Source of the DNA: JADGRF01 sp035274465
Lineage (GTDB): Bacteria > Myxococcota_A > Polyangia > Polyangiales > JAFGIB01
Length of the DNA: 64,000 bases
NCBI GenBank assembly: GCA_035274465.1
Contig: DATEOF010000400.1
Location: forward strand, 1-64,000
Reading direction: 5' to 3'
Below are positions 8,517-17,763 of this stretch, one piece after another. Each line of letters begins with the position of its first letter. The first letter of the stretch is position 1. Made by a program: the position numbers and the translations under genes. The notes under the pieces are model-generated. The model did not search any database and had not been told where the DNA came from. It saw nothing but the letters and a program-made list of their open reading frames with translations.

Positions 8517-9868
8517 AGCTCTCGTCGCGAATAGAGCAGCATCGTTCGCGGATCGCGGTGCCGCACGCGGAAGCCTTTGAGCGCGTGGTGGACGTCCTCG
8601 TGCGTGATCGCGCGGGCGTGCGAGATGTCGACGTCGCGCACGTTCTGCCGGATCCAGCGCGCGAACGGCTCGGAGTCGACGAGCACCACGAGCTCGAAGT
8701 CCTTGTCGTCCTCCAGGCTGCGAAAGTTTCCGTTCGTGGAACCGTGGATCGACCAGCGGTCATCGAAGACCGCGAGCTTCAGATGCGTGAAGTGGCACTG
8801 GTACTCGTGGACCGCGATGCCGTGCTCCAGGTAGCGCGCGTACTCGTGCTGCTGGGCGTCGAACGCGAAGCTGTTGTCGTTCCACTTCCCCGCTGGCAGG
8901 ACGAGCGTCACTTCCAGGTCGGGCCGCGCACGTTTCGCCTCACACAGCGCCTCTACGATCGCGGGATGATACAGGTACGGGTTCTCGATGAAGATCGAGC
9001 GCGTCGCCTCGCGGATCATGCGCACGTAGAGCTCTCGGACTGCATTCGGCCGATCGTTCGGCTCGTTGCAGAACACCCGCGCGGAAGCGATCTCCATTGA
9101 ACCGCAGGCTTCGCTCGAGCTGGTGATCGCTTGCGGGGTCTCGGCGTGGTCGACCTTCGAAAGCTCGTAGTCCTGCCCGCCGTCGAGGACGAAGCGCTCG
9201 TGGAAGTGATGCTCGAGGTCATCGACGATCGGGCCCACGAAACGCGTGAGGCTGTCGTGCCACTTGAGCCACGGCTCCGGCCGCTGCTCGCGGATGCGAG
9301 CTTCAGCTTCGCCATGAGCATCCAGCTTCGGATCAAAAGGCTCGTGGTACATGTACTGCACGCCGATGTTCGCGCCGCCCGAGTAGCCGATGCGACCATC
9401 GATCAGGATCAGCTTGCGGTGGTCGATGTGCAGGTCGTCGATCGCGATCGTGTCCCGAATCTGCGCCGCGATCGATCGGAGCCTCGGCTCCAGGCTCGAC
9501 GAAACGTGGTCGTAATCGATGTTGGTGTCGACGACCTCGACGCCGGCGTCCCTCAGCTCGCGACACATCGGCTCGACGTCGTGAGGATCGTCCTTCATCG
9601 AAGGGTCGAGCTTCATCACCGTCTTTTCGCCCGTCGAGAACGGGTCGCCCATCGCGGTCTTCTGCACGTTGAGGAGCACGCGCGCCGCGACACCTTCGCG
9701 TGCCTTGCGCATCACGGCCTCCGCGACTTCCTTGCCCACCTGGTCGCGAAACCACAAGAACATCGAGATGTGAATCGACGAGCGTGCCGCGTCGATGTCT
9801 CGAAGCACCGCCGCGAGCATGCGGTCCCCATTCACGAGCATTGCCGCTTGATTCGAGTGCCCTGCCAT
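8513..9868 (-). CDS. Phospholipase D / cardiolipin synthase family protein
   Basis: The 451-residue product has two HKD motifs: H150-K152-D157 (DHRKLILIDG) and H362-K364-D369 (THLKLAVFDD). Both are followed by the glycine/serine-asparagine segments seen in PLD enzymes (GYSGGANIG, HGSTNGN). This pattern fits cardiolipin synthase-like phosphatidyltransferases, which join phospholipid head groups at the membrane. No N-terminal membrane helix is seen, unlike classical Cls, so the exact substrate is open. The start chosen is MAGHSNQAAM; the frame is open far upstream but that part is not protein-like. It runs convergently into rplQ. Confidence 0.85.
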   Translation of the reverse strand: MAGHSNQAAMLVNGDRMLAAVLRDIDAARSSIHISMFLWFRDQVGKEVAEAVMRKAREGVAARVLLNVQKTAMGDPFSTGEKTVMKLDPSMKDDPHDVEPMCRELRDAGVEVVDTNIDYDHVSSSLEPRLRSIAAQIRDTIAIDDLHIDHRKLILIDGRIGYSGGANIGVQYMYHEPFDPKLDAHGEAEARIREQRPEPWLKWHDSLTRFVGPIVDDLEHHFHERFVLDGGQDYELSKVDHAETPQAITSSSEACGSMEIASARVFCNEPNDRPNAVRELYVRMIREATRSIFIENPYLYHPAIVEALCEAKRARPDLEVTLVLPAGKWNDNSFAFDAQQHEYARYLEHGIAVHEYQCHFTHLKLAVFDDRWSIHGSTNGNFRSLEDDKDFELVVLVDSEPFARWIRQNVRDVDISHARAITHEDVHHALKGFRVRHRDPRTMLLYSRREL

Positions 9869-9982
9869 GCAGCGTAGGAAGTATGCGCGGGACCGACCCC
9901 TGACAACCTCGGGAGACGAGCCTGCGCGCGCCGGAACTTTCCTTCGCGGCGCGTGTCCAACGAGAGCTGCTGGGGAGGTTGG

Positions 9983-10453
9983 ATGCTCTTCGAAACGCTG
10001 GTGCTCACCGAAGCCTTCCTGTGTCTCCTGCTGGTGGTGGTCGCGCTGCAGACACTGTGCGACGTGTCCGCCACGCCGGAGCTGGACCTCGGCCAGCGGG
10101 CCTGGGCTGCGGCGCGCTTCAGCATGGCTCAGGCGGGAGCGCTGGGTCCGCTGTTCAAGCACCTGGTCGGCGCCTCGCGCGGCGGCCTGCAGCTGGCGAC
10201 CCAGATGCAGGGCCGCATCCGCGACGAGCGCGACCGGCGTTCGTCCGGCCTGTTGCGCCCCGTCTGGTCGATCTGGCAGCGCCGCCGAACCCAGCGCAGC
10301 CCCGAGCTCGCCGAGCTGACGCACCTGGTCGAACAACTCGAGCAGATGGGGGCCGCGATCGCGCGCTATCGCGCGGGCGCTGGCAAGCTGCTGGAGCTGG
10401 AGGTCCCGCTGCAGACCGTGCAGCACGCGGCCTCCGAGCACAAACGCAGCTAG
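9983..10453 (+). CDS. Uncharacterised protein with one N-terminal membrane segment
   Basis: This 156-residue product is not recognised. It has one hydrophobic helix near the N-terminus (LTEAFLCLLLVVVALQTL). A basic cytoplasmic-looking part follows, rich in Arg, Gln and Leu (LVEQLEQMGAAIARYRAGAG) that may form a coiled coil. The ATG at 9983 has a good ribosome-binding site (GGGGAGG, 9972-9978), which decides against a GTG at 9953. It is divergent from the PLD gene and convergent with the DJ-1 gene. Confidence 0.55.
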   Translation: MLFETLVLTEAFLCLLLVVVALQTLCDVSATPELDLGQRAWAAARFSMAQAGALGPLFKHLVGASRGGLQLATQMQGRIRDERDRRSSGLLRPVWSIWQRRRTQRSPELAELTHLVEQLEQMGAAIARYRAGAGKLLELEVPLQTVQHAASEHKRS

Positions 10454-10461
10454 AGGCTCGG

Positions 10462-11061
10462 CTACACGAATTCGGCGATCGTGCCGATGATGCGCGCGAC
10501 GTAGTCGGGCTCGCCGACCGGCGCCACGCTCGCGAGCGTTCGTTCGGCGACGCCTCGCCCGAGCAAGCGCCACAGCAGCCACGCCGCCAGATACGGCGCC
10601 GCGAGACAGCCGCCCGCCGTTGCGACGTCGCCCCGCGCGTGGAACGGCCGGTCGAGCACAGTCACGCCGGCGGCTTCCAAGCGCTCGCGCGTCCGTAGGT
10701 CGCTGCACGCCGGCTGCGCCTGCAACAAGCCTAGCTTGGCGAGCACGAGTGCACCCGCGCACTGGGCGCCGATCAGTTGGTGCGCGGGCTCGAGTTGCAG
10801 CCCCGACATGAACGCGGTGTCGTCGAGCGCGCGCAGGGTATTACCGCTGCCCACGACCACAGCCGCTGCGCTGCTGATGGCGGCGAGTGGCCGACAGCCT
10901 CCGATCTCGATGCCGTACATGCTGCGAATGGTCGGCGCGCTGCTGATCAGCTCCACGCTCACGGATTCGCCGATCACACGCTGGGCGCGTCCGAGGAAGT
11001 GCAGGCTGGCGAAGACATCGAGCTCGTTGAAGCCATCGTAGACGACGAATGCGATACGCAT
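10462..11061 (-). CDS. DJ-1/PfpI family protein
   Basis: A 199-residue class I glutamine amidotransferase-like protein of the DJ-1/PfpI family. The nucleophile elbow IGAQCAGALVLAKLG places the reactive cysteine at C101, and MRIAFVVYDGFNELD is the usual first strand and acidic loop. Members include chaperones/deglycases, isonitrile hydratases and glyoxalase III; the sequence does not choose among them. The ATG at 11061 is used. The upstream EthD-family gene stops three bases before it, so both are co-transcribed. Confidence 0.85.
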   Translation of the reverse strand: MRIAFVVYDGFNELDVFASLHFLGRAQRVIGESVSVELISSAPTIRSMYGIEIGGCRPLAAISSAAAVVVGSGNTLRALDDTAFMSGLQLEPAHQLIGAQCAGALVLAKLGLLQAQPACSDLRTRERLEAAGVTVLDRPFHARGDVATAGGCLAAPYLAAWLLWRLLGRGVAERTLASVAPVGEPDYVARIIGTIAEFV

Positions 11062-11063
11062 GG

Positions 11064-11372
11064 TCACTCCGGATCCTGCTCACAGACCAGTGTCCACGGC
11101 TCACCCCCCGTCGACAGCTCGCTCGCGGAGCGCCGTGCACCTTTGCCGCCCTCGGAGCGCGCGAACGCATCCAGCTGGGCCACGTCGTCGAAGTCGACCT
11201 CGGCCATGCGATAGAACGGCGCGTCGTCGGGCACACGCACGCGATGCGTTCGTAGGCGTGAGGTCGGGGCGATCAGGCTCCGCATGAGCGGCATGTGCTG
11301 GCCGTGGTACTTGCGTTCGAACACGTGCTCGTCGATCGGCCGCGGGTACAAGACGATGAGTTTGACGGACAT
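11064..11372 (-). CDS. EthD-domain protein
   Basis: A 102-residue protein with the layout of the EthD family (dimeric alpha-beta barrel): MSVKLIVLYPRPIDEHVFERKYHGQHMPLM is the typical start, with the YHGQHMPL-type segment. The middle carries FYRMAEVDFDDVAQLDAFARS. EthD relatives take part in ether or aromatic compound degradation, but most are of unknown function. It is the first gene of a two-gene unit with the DJ-1 gene and is divergent from a LysR regulator, probably its controller. Confidence 0.8.
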   Translation of the reverse strand: MSVKLIVLYPRPIDEHVFERKYHGQHMPLMRSLIAPTSRLRTHRVRVPDDAPFYRMAEVDFDDVAQLDAFARSEGGKGARRSASELSTGGEPWTLVCEQDPE

Positions 11373-11465
11373 GAAAGGTCCTCGCTGCTGGTTCTCGGTT
11401 TACTCTGCGGCTCGGCGCACGACGCGTCCAATGCATAGTTTCGGGCCCCCGCATCGGATTTACTC

Positions 11466-12353
11466 ATGATCGATCTGGATCAACTCGACGCTTTCATCGC
11501 GATCTCCGAGCGCGGCACGGTAACGGCCGCGGCTCGCAAGCTCCACCGGACGCAGTCGGCGATCAGCCGGCGGCTCGCGTTGCTCGAAGACGCACTCGGC
11601 GCGCAGCTGTTCGATCGCCGTGGCGCGAAGCTCGCGCTCAGCGATTGCGGCCGTGCGTTCCTGCCGTTCGCGGAGAGCGCGCTCGCGGCCCTCGTCTCCG
11701 GGCGCGAGGCAGTGCAGCAGCAGCTGGCGCCTGATGCTGGCAGCGTGTCGATCGCGATCGTCGGGCCCCTGGTCGAGACGCCGCTCGCGGCTGCGCTGCG
11801 CGCGTTGCCGCGAGCGAGCTCAAAGCTGAGCGTGTTGACGGCGAGCAGCGCCGAGGTGAGCCGACTGGTTCGGCGTGGCGACGCCAACCTGGGCGTGCGC
11901 TACTTCGAGGACGAAGACACTGAGCTCGCTTACGTGCGCCTCGGTACCGAGCGAATGTGCGTGGTCGGCGCTCCCGATCATGGCCCGCCACGCAAGCGGG
12001 AGCGCTGGATCGGGTTTCCGACCACGCGCACCGCCAAGGACGATCTCGGACGCCTGCTCGCGCAGCAACTCGCCGCGGCGGGCTTGCGGTCGCCCGAGGT
12101 GATGGTGGTCGACAGTTTGTCGGCGCAAAAGCGCCTGGTGGAGGTTGGCCTCGGTATCGCCCTCCTGCCGGAGAGCAGCGTACGCGAGGAACTCGCTCGC
12201 GGCACGTTGGTGCGCCTCGACGTGCCGCGCGTGGCCACGACCATCGACATTCATCTCGTGCACCGGCACGCGGGCTACCTCAGCCCAGCCGCGCGCGCTG
12301 TCATCGCCTTGCTGCGCCGTGCGTTCACGGCGAAGCCAACCCCGAAGCGTTAG
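11466..12353 (+). CDS. LysR family transcriptional regulator
   Basis: A 295-residue LysR-type regulator. The N-terminal winged helix-turn-helix is clear (residues 3-62: LDAFIAISERGTVTAAARKL, TQSAISRRLALLEDALGAQLF). A substrate-binding domain follows, with VEVGLGIALLPES near residue 230. It is transcribed away from the EthD/DJ-1 pair across a 93-base spacer, the usual arrangement for a LysR regulator and its target. The inducer cannot be read from the sequence. Confidence 0.93.
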   Translation: MIDLDQLDAFIAISERGTVTAAARKLHRTQSAISRRLALLEDALGAQLFDRRGAKLALSDCGRAFLPFAESALAALVSGREAVQQQLAPDAGSVSIAIVGPLVETPLAAALRALPRASSKLSVLTASSAEVSRLVRRGDANLGVRYFEDEDTELAYVRLGTERMCVVGAPDHGPPRKRERWIGFPTTRTAKDDLGRLLAQQLAAAGLRSPEVMVVDSLSAQKRLVEVGLGIALLPESSVREELARGTLVRLDVPRVATTIDIHLVHRHAGYLSPAARAVIALLRRAFTAKPTPKR

Positions 12354-12357
12354 ACTG

Positions 12358-12827
12358 TCACTCGCCCGCGCGCTGCACGGGCCATGGCCAATCCACGCGC
12401 GCGAGCACGCTGCTGACAGGTAGCCACACCGAGTTGGCGTCGGCTCGCTCGATCACGTCCCGGACGCGATCGTTTCGCAGCGGCAGTCGCGCCAGCTCAT
12501 TGCGCGCGAACCACGCCGCTGCGAGCGAGTGTTCATCGGCGTGTTGCTTGAGCGAGTGACTCTTCGCTTCCGCGCGGAACACGAAGCGAATCAGGCCTGC
12601 GTCTCCCGCTCGATTCGGCAGCACCTGATCGACGAACAGCAAGCCTTGCACGTGCAGCTCCACGCCCGCTTCTTCTCGCCCTTCGCGCACCATCGCTGCG
12701 ACCAAGGTCTCGCCGTGCTCGACGCGTCCACCCGGCAAGTTCCACGTTCCGGCGACGTGGGCTTGGCTTCCTGCACGAGCAGAATGCGCCCCGCGTTCTC
12801 GACCAATGCCAGCACGACCATGAGCAT
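12358..12827 (-). pseudogene. NUDIX hydrolase gene with a frameshift
   Basis: Two frames together give a normal NUDIX protein. The N-terminal strand MLMVVLALVENAGRILLVQE is read from 12827. The NUDIX box GGRVEHGETLVAAMVREGRE, followed by EAGVEL, is in another frame that runs on to the stop at 12358. The shift lies at about 12757-12764, beside a GGG run, and one missing base would explain it. The NUDIX box itself is intact (G, E, REGREEAG). It could be a genuine disruption or a sequence error. NUDIX enzymes hydrolyse nucleoside diphosphate-linked compounds. It is convergent with the LysR gene. Confidence 0.75.
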
Positions 12828-12960
12828 GGCGCGCGATCGTGCAGGCAGCTCGCTCGGCCCGCAAGCAAGCCTGAGTTAGCTCGTCGTGTCACGAACTGGC
12901 GGCGCTTGCACCTCCACCGACCATCACGTAAGACCCAGCAATTCAGAAAGGAAACGCATC

Positions 12961-14139
12961 GTGCGTGAGGGCCACGCGAAACGATGGTGTTGCGCCAGGC
13001 GAGCTATCGAGCTGCGCCAAGCACGTATCTGTTGCGTCATGTGGCTTGTGGCGGTTGGCCTGTTCGGGTGCGAGTTCGACCGCTCGCCACTTCGAAGCGG
13101 CATGAGCAGCTCGCCTTCCACGAGCGCGACGAAAGATTCCGGCAACACGCCGCGCGATGCGGGACAGCTCACAGATAGCAGCGATGTCGTGGCGGACGCT
13201 GGCTCGCCGACTACGACCACTACTACTGGACAGGCGCGGGACGCAGCGTCGCCCGATAGCGCAGCCGACTCGATGACCGGCACAGCCACGCTTCCCAGTG
13301 CGCCGGCATCCCAACCGCGAATGTCCACCCCTGTCGATGCAGGCGCGCCCGACGCAGCTCCGCGCGTGGAGCCTGACGCTTCGACGATGCGTCCCGTGGA
13401 TCCGCCAAAGGCCCCAGCGCCAGGCTGCAGTCGCGACACACTGCGCACGCGCGCCGAGGCGTATCTGCAAGCGATGGCCACCGGCAATCGAGAGCTTCTC
13501 AACTTGCATCCGGCCGTGCGCTACACGGAGAACGGTAACACTCAGGTGCTCGGCGCAGGTCTGTGGCTCAGCCGGCCGACGACCGAGTTTTCACGTCACG
13601 TGTTGGATGAGTCGCGCTGTAGCTCGGTGACCGAGGCCGTATTGAATTCACTCCAGGGGCGCATCGTGTTCGGCGTGCGGCTGCGCTACGCGCAAGAACA
13701 GCTGCTCGAGATCGAATCCCAGGTCGTAGTCAGAAATATTTCGTACTACGAGCCGGACGGAGTGATCCCGGACGGCTCCGATCCATGGGTGGAGTCGATC
13801 TCTCCCACGTCGCGCAAGCCGCAAGACGTCTTGATGCAGTTGGCCGAGCGCTACTTCGATGCGGCAGCAGATGAATCGCTGCTTCCTCCGCACGCTCCCG
13901 CCTGCAGACGCCGCCAGAACGGAGCTCTCATGGATGACGAGGGAAACTGCGGCGCGCGCCCCGGTACCGAACGTTTCGAAAAACGGCGCTATCCGGTGAT
14001 CGACGAAGAGGCCGGTATCGTGACGGCCATCGTCATGTACAAGACGTTCGTCGGCATGTACCTGTTCAAGGTCCAGAACGGCACGATCCAGAACATCGAC
14101 GTGGTCGGCGGCGCCAACACTTCAGATCCGGGCTGGTGA
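12961..14139 (+). CDS. Putative lipoprotein with SnoaL/NTF2-like C-terminal region
   Basis: A 392-residue exported protein. The hydrophobic segment MWLVAVGLFGC ends in a lipobox-like GLFGC. It is followed by a long Ser/Thr/Asp/Pro-rich linker (about residues 45-155) and then a folded part beginning CSRDTLRTRAEAYLQAMATG. This part, with YTENGNTQVLGAGLW, resembles SnoaL/NTF2-like domains, though no catalytic pattern is evident. The GTG at 12961 is chosen because AGAAAGGA precedes it at good spacing. The ATG at 13039 would leave almost no basic n-region. Confidence 0.65.
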   Translation: MREGHAKRWCCARRAIELRQARICCVMWLVAVGLFGCEFDRSPLRSGMSSSPSTSATKDSGNTPRDAGQLTDSSDVVADAGSPTTTTTTGQARDAASPDSAADSMTGTATLPSAPASQPRMSTPVDAGAPDAAPRVEPDASTMRPVDPPKAPAPGCSRDTLRTRAEAYLQAMATGNRELLNLHPAVRYTENGNTQVLGAGLWLSRPTTEFSRHVLDESRCSSVTEAVLNSLQGRIVFGVRLRYAQEQLLEIESQVVVRNISYYEPDGVIPDGSDPWVESISPTSRKPQDVLMQLAERYFDAAADESLLPPHAPACRRRQNGALMDDEGNCGARPGTERFEKRRYPVIDEEAGIVTAIVMYKTFVGMYLFKVQNGTIQNIDVVGGANTSDPGW

Positions 14140-14189
14140 TGGCCGTCAGGCGACTGCCACCGCTTCGCTTACGAGCTGCGCTGCGCCGG

Positions 14190-14396
14190 TCATGCACGCT
14201 TGCTGTTCGCCCGCCGAGCGGCCGGGCGCACTTCCTGCTCCAGCTCAGCCCGGGCGGCGAACCAATCCTCGGTGCCGTCCGTGATCGGACAGTTGCGAGC
14301 CAACCAGCGAAAGTAGGCGCGCTCGGCGATCGCGTCATCCGCCAGCTCCGGCCGCAGCGCGACGACCACAGGAGACTTCCGTTTGCGTTCAGGCAT
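14190..14396 (-). CDS. Small DUF2934-like protein
   Basis: A 68-residue basic protein. Its core IAERAYFRWLARNCPITDGT, followed by EDWFAARAELEQEV, resembles the short helical DUF2934 family (AYxxW...WxxAExEL). The function of that family is not known to me. The ATG at 14396 has a strong ribosome-binding site (GGAGGAGA), which fixes the start. It is divergent from the neighbouring lipoprotein gene. Confidence 0.6.
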   Translation of the reverse strand: MPERKRKSPVVVALRPELADDAIAERAYFRWLARNCPITDGTEDWFAARAELEQEVRPAARRANSKRA

Positions 14397-14507
14397 GTGA
14401 TCTCCTCCGCCGGGGACTGTGCGCCTGCGCAGAACTGAACGCCAAATTATCGGCGGCGGTTCGCAAAACGATGTGCCTGCAGCCACCAACCTGCTCGAGG
14501 AGAGAGC

Positions 14508-15232
14508 ATGGCGCCCTGGATTCTTCGCGCACGTTCGCTGTCTTCCCTCCAGCTGGCGCTGTTACTCGCGGCATGCACCGAGCTGGCGCGCGTCTCGGTC
14601 GGGAGTTTGGGTGACGATGCGATCGATCTGCGCGAATGCGGGGACGAGAAGATCCGCTGCGCGGGGCGTGCGCGCGAAACTGTCGTCGACGTACCGCACG
14701 CGGAAACTGCGGCGGAGACCTGTAACCCGGACGAAGAGGATCCCTGGTACTTGGCCTGGGCAGTGGTCTGGAATGAAGCGTCGAGCGCCGACGATCGATA
14801 CACGACCAGCCCTCGCTGGGCGAATATGCCTCGGATGTTCGACTCGTCCGCCGCATGCCGCTGCACGGCATTCCGCCCAACGCGGAGATCGGTCTGGCTG
14901 CAGCGGACTCGCTCTACCTCGTCGTCGCCGCGCCCGGATCCGTGACCGACGATCTGGGCACGACGAGCCTTCTCAGCTTCGGGCCCGATCTCGAGCCCCA
15001 CTGGTTGCAGCCGAATGCGCTGCCGAACCCGGATCCCCGCAGGACACTGGCATTCGAAGGCAGCTCGGCGCTGATCGCGGCGATGGCAGGAGCGCACTCC
15101 CGTTGCACCAGCGCGCTGTTGCTCGATGCAGCGAACTACATCGATCGGACTTTCCAGTGGCACCTCACGCGCGCCGAGAGCGGCGAGTTGTATGTCAGTT
15201 ACGGAGTCGGGGTGGCACGTCTGATGAATTGA
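14508..15232 (+). pseudogene. Lipoprotein gene with a frameshift
   Basis: The first frame (from ATG 14508, with AGGAGAG just upstream) gives a lipoprotein signal, LQLALLLAACTELA, followed by a plausible exported protein to about DDRYTTSP. After that it becomes arginine/serine-rich and unlike a protein. A second frame takes over from roughly 14800 (LGEYASDVRLVRRMPLHGIP) and runs cleanly to 15232 (ending VSYGVGVARLMN). A single indel between about 14775 and 14855 would join them into a protein of about 240 residues. The family is not recognised. Confidence 0.6.
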
Positions 15233-15310
15233 ACAAACTGCGTTGCTTGTCGCGAAGCGTCCATACCCGAGGCTTCCGCGCCGCGCGCGCAGCTGTTAAC
15301 ACATGCGGTC

Positions 15311-16099
15311 ATGCAGATCGCAAACAAGGTCGTCATGGTCACCGGTGGCGCGCACGGCATCGGTCGAGCGTTGTGCGAGCGCTTTGCTCGCGAGGGTGCC
15401 AAGGGGGTGTGCGTCGTGGATCTCGACGTCGACGCCGGCGAACAGCTCGCTGCAGCCATTGGCGGCAAGTTCGTGCGCTGCGATGTCGCAGACGAGAGTC
15501 AAGTGCAGCGCGCGATCGCCGCCGCGCAGGAGCGGTTCGGGCCGATCGATCTGTTCTGCGGCAACGCCGGCGTGGCGTTTCGCGATGGCCCGGGGTCGGT
15601 CGCCGGGTCGACCAACGCCGAGTGGACGAAGACCTGGGAAGTGAACGTGATGGCGCACGTGTACGCGGCCCGCGCGCTGTTGCCGGCGATGATCGCCCGC
15701 GGCTCGGGCTACTTCCTGATCACGGCGTCGGCGGCCGGGCTGCTCACCCAGGTCGGCAGCTCTGCCTATTCTGTCACCAAGCATGGTGCGGTCGCGTTCG
15801 CCGAGTCGATCGCCATCGCGCACGCGGATCAGGGCATCGGCGTGTCGGTGCTCTGTCCGCAGGGTGTCTGGACCAACATGACGCGCTGGGTCAAGGAGAG
15901 CCCCAAGGGCGGCGACGCGATGCAACAGCCCGAGCAGGTCGCCGAGACGGTGCTCCAAGGGCTGGCCGAGGAGCGCTTCCTGATCCTTTCGCACCCCGTC
16001 ACGAAGGAATACATTCAGAACAAGGCGCGCGACTACGACGGCTGGATCCGAGGGATGCAACGCTACCGCAAGCGGCTTCGCGAACAAGCTCGCCGCTAA
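15311..16099 (+). CDS. Short-chain dehydrogenase/reductase (SDR)
   Basis: A 262-residue classical SDR. The nucleotide-binding motif TGGAHGIG lies at residues 11-18, CGNAGV replaces the usual NNAG, and the active site has S...YSVTK. An acidic residue after the second strand (VVDLD) suggests NAD preference. The substrate is unknown. It stands alone on the + strand, 78 bases after the frameshifted lipoprotein gene, and is followed by a possible hairpin terminator. Confidence 0.92.
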   Translation: MQIANKVVMVTGGAHGIGRALCERFAREGAKGVCVVDLDVDAGEQLAAAIGGKFVRCDVADESQVQRAIAAAQERFGPIDLFCGNAGVAFRDGPGSVAGSTNAEWTKTWEVNVMAHVYAARALLPAMIARGSGYFLITASAAGLLTQVGSSAYSVTKHGAVAFAESIAIAHADQGIGVSVLCPQGVWTNMTRWVKESPKGGDAMQQPEQVAETVLQGLAEERFLILSHPVTKEYIQNKARDYDGWIRGMQRYRKRLREQARR

Positions 16100-16128
16100 C
16101 TGTGCCCGTCCTGGGAGGGCAGACAGTT
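16098..16128 (+). terminator. Possible terminator hairpin after the SDR gene
   Basis: AACTGT-GCCC at 16098-16107 can pair with GGGC and ACAGTT at 16117-16128, leaving a nine-base loop and a two-base interruption. Only a short TTA follows, so it is a weak candidate for a rho-independent terminator. Confidence 0.35.
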
Positions 16129-16176
16129 TAGGAAATTGGTATCCCTGCGGACATGGCAGCACTGGGAGGCATGCGC

Positions 16177-17763
16177 ATGCGGGCTCAAATGGGTTTGGCA
16201 GGCTGTCGAGTGCTGGCCCTGAGCTTTGCCCTGGCCGGGTGCATGTCAGATTCCGTGGTGGGGACCAGCGGCACGCCGCCGGCCGCCCCTCCGCAGGTTG
16301 CGCCGATGGCCGAGCCTGCGCCGGCCCTACCGCCGCCCGCAGCTGCGCCCGTGATGGCGTCCAAACCCAAGGAAACCAGCCTGTTCTCCTCCAAGCGGGG
16401 TGAGGACGTCGGCATGAGCAACCTCTTCCTGGGCGACATCGACGGCGACGGCTTCGATGATTTCTTCATCATGTCCGTGATCCCGCAGCCGAATCCGGAC
16501 GTCTTCCTCCCCGAGCTGCTCGGCCACGAGGCCCGCATCTACGTCTATTACGGCCGGCCCAACTTTCCGACCCGGCTCTCGATCGACGACGCCGACGCCG
16601 TCTTCGAGAGCGCGTCGGGCGGGACCGGTCCGCTGGGCGACATCAACGGCGATGGCTATGACGACTTCGTGATTCAGCGCGGGTTGGGCATGGTCGAGAT
16701 TATCTTTGGCAGCCATCAGCGGCTCAAGGGCATGGTGACCCAGGGGGCAGCGGGCGTGCTCTGGATCGGGCTGCCGACCCCGATGCCCTTCACCGGTGAC
16801 GTCAGTGAGTTCTACATGACGCGCGCCGGCGATTTTAACGGCGATGGCTTCGACGACCTGGCGGTGGGCTCGTCGCGTCCGTGGGAGGCGGGCGAGGACA
16901 ACCCCGAGTCGTTTTTCGCACTCATGTCGAGCTTCTACCTGGTGTTGGGTCACGGGGGCGCTTGGCCTTCGGTCCACTGGGATCCGAGCATGGCCGTGGC
17001 GCGCTTCGGGACTGACCACTTTCAGGGCGACGAGACGGTGGGCCAGTCAGCCTACGACATGCCGTTGGCTCCGGCCGCTGCGGGAGATCTCGACGCGGAT
17101 GGCTACGACGACCTGACCGTCCCCGGCGCCGCCAAGACGTACATCTTCTACGGCGGTCGTCCCCTCAGCGGCATCGTCCGGGGAACGGATGCGGACGCGA
17201 GCATCGCCCACTACGCCTTCTCCTTGCCGACGGCGATGGGCGACGCGGACGGCGACGGCGCAGCGGATCTCGTGGTGGGATCGCTGGGCGGAGGCATGCA
17301 GGTGCTGTACGGAAAGCGTTGGGTCGGCGCCAACGAGATCGAGGGCGACCTCGAGATCGACACGACCGCCGTCAGCGCGGGCCAGACGGCCGCAGCTGCA
17401 GGCGACATCGACGGAGACGGTGCACCGGACATCGTGCTCGCCGCCGCGCAGTCAGGCTACGACTGGTCCTCGAACATCGCGCGTCCGCCGACCGGCGCAC
17501 TGTACGTGGTTCGTGGAACCGGCTACCGGCAGCTCGGTACGTACGCGCTCAAACCGACTGACCTGCTGATGAAGGGGCCGCTCGCCGGGGCGCAGGACCA
17601 GAATTCTCCGCAAAGCGGCCTGGGTACGACGCTCAGCATGAGCGGTGACGTGGACGGGGACGGTGGCCGCGATATCTTGACCAGCTCGCCCGGGGCCATC
17701 GTCAGCGCGCAGTCGCTGGGCGCGGTGTTCTTGCTGCCGAGCACGCCCAAGACGCCTCAGTGA
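16177..17763 (+). CDS. FG-GAP/VCBS repeat lipoprotein
   Basis: A 528-residue lipoprotein. The signal ends in the lipobox FALAGC, followed by a Pro/Ala-rich linker. The rest is a chain of FG-GAP type repeats (beta-propeller) with calcium-loop motifs such as DIDGDGFDD, DINGDGYDD, DFNGDGFDD, DLDADGYDD, DADGDGAAD, DIDGDGAPD and DVDGDGGRD. Such propellers bind calcium and often mediate protein or polysaccharide contacts at the surface. The ATG at 16177 is chosen because GGGAGG (16164-16169) stands seven bases before it. Confidence 0.9.
   Translation: MRAQMGLAGCRVLALSFALAGCMSDSVVGTSGTPPAAPPQVAPMAEPAPALPPPAAAPVMASKPKETSLFSSKRGEDVGMSNLFLGDIDGDGFDDFFIMSVIPQPNPDVFLPELLGHEARIYVYYGRPNFPTRLSIDDADAVFESASGGTGPLGDINGDGYDDFVIQRGLGMVEIIFGSHQRLKGMVTQGAAGVLWIGLPTPMPFTGDVSEFYMTRAGDFNGDGFDDLAVGSSRPWEAGEDNPESFFALMSSFYLVLGHGGAWPSVHWDPSMAVARFGTDHFQGDETVGQSAYDMPLAPAAAGDLDADGYDDLTVPGAAKTYIFYGGRPLSGIVRGTDADASIAHYAFSLPTAMGDADGDGAADLVVGSLGGGMQVLYGKRWVGANEIEGDLEIDTTAVSAGQTAAAAGDIDGDGAPDIVLAAAQSGYDWSSNIARPPTGALYVVRGTGYRQLGTYALKPTDLLMKGPLAGAQDQNSPQSGLGTTLSMSGDVDGDGGRDILTSSPGAIVSAQSLGAVFLLPSTPKTPQ

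Noticed and set aside
14419..16131. 570-residue + strand frame across the broken lipoprotein and the SDR gene
   Set aside because: It crosses two genes and an intergenic gap in a third frame and is Arg/Ser-rich without any motif. The SDR frame is clear.
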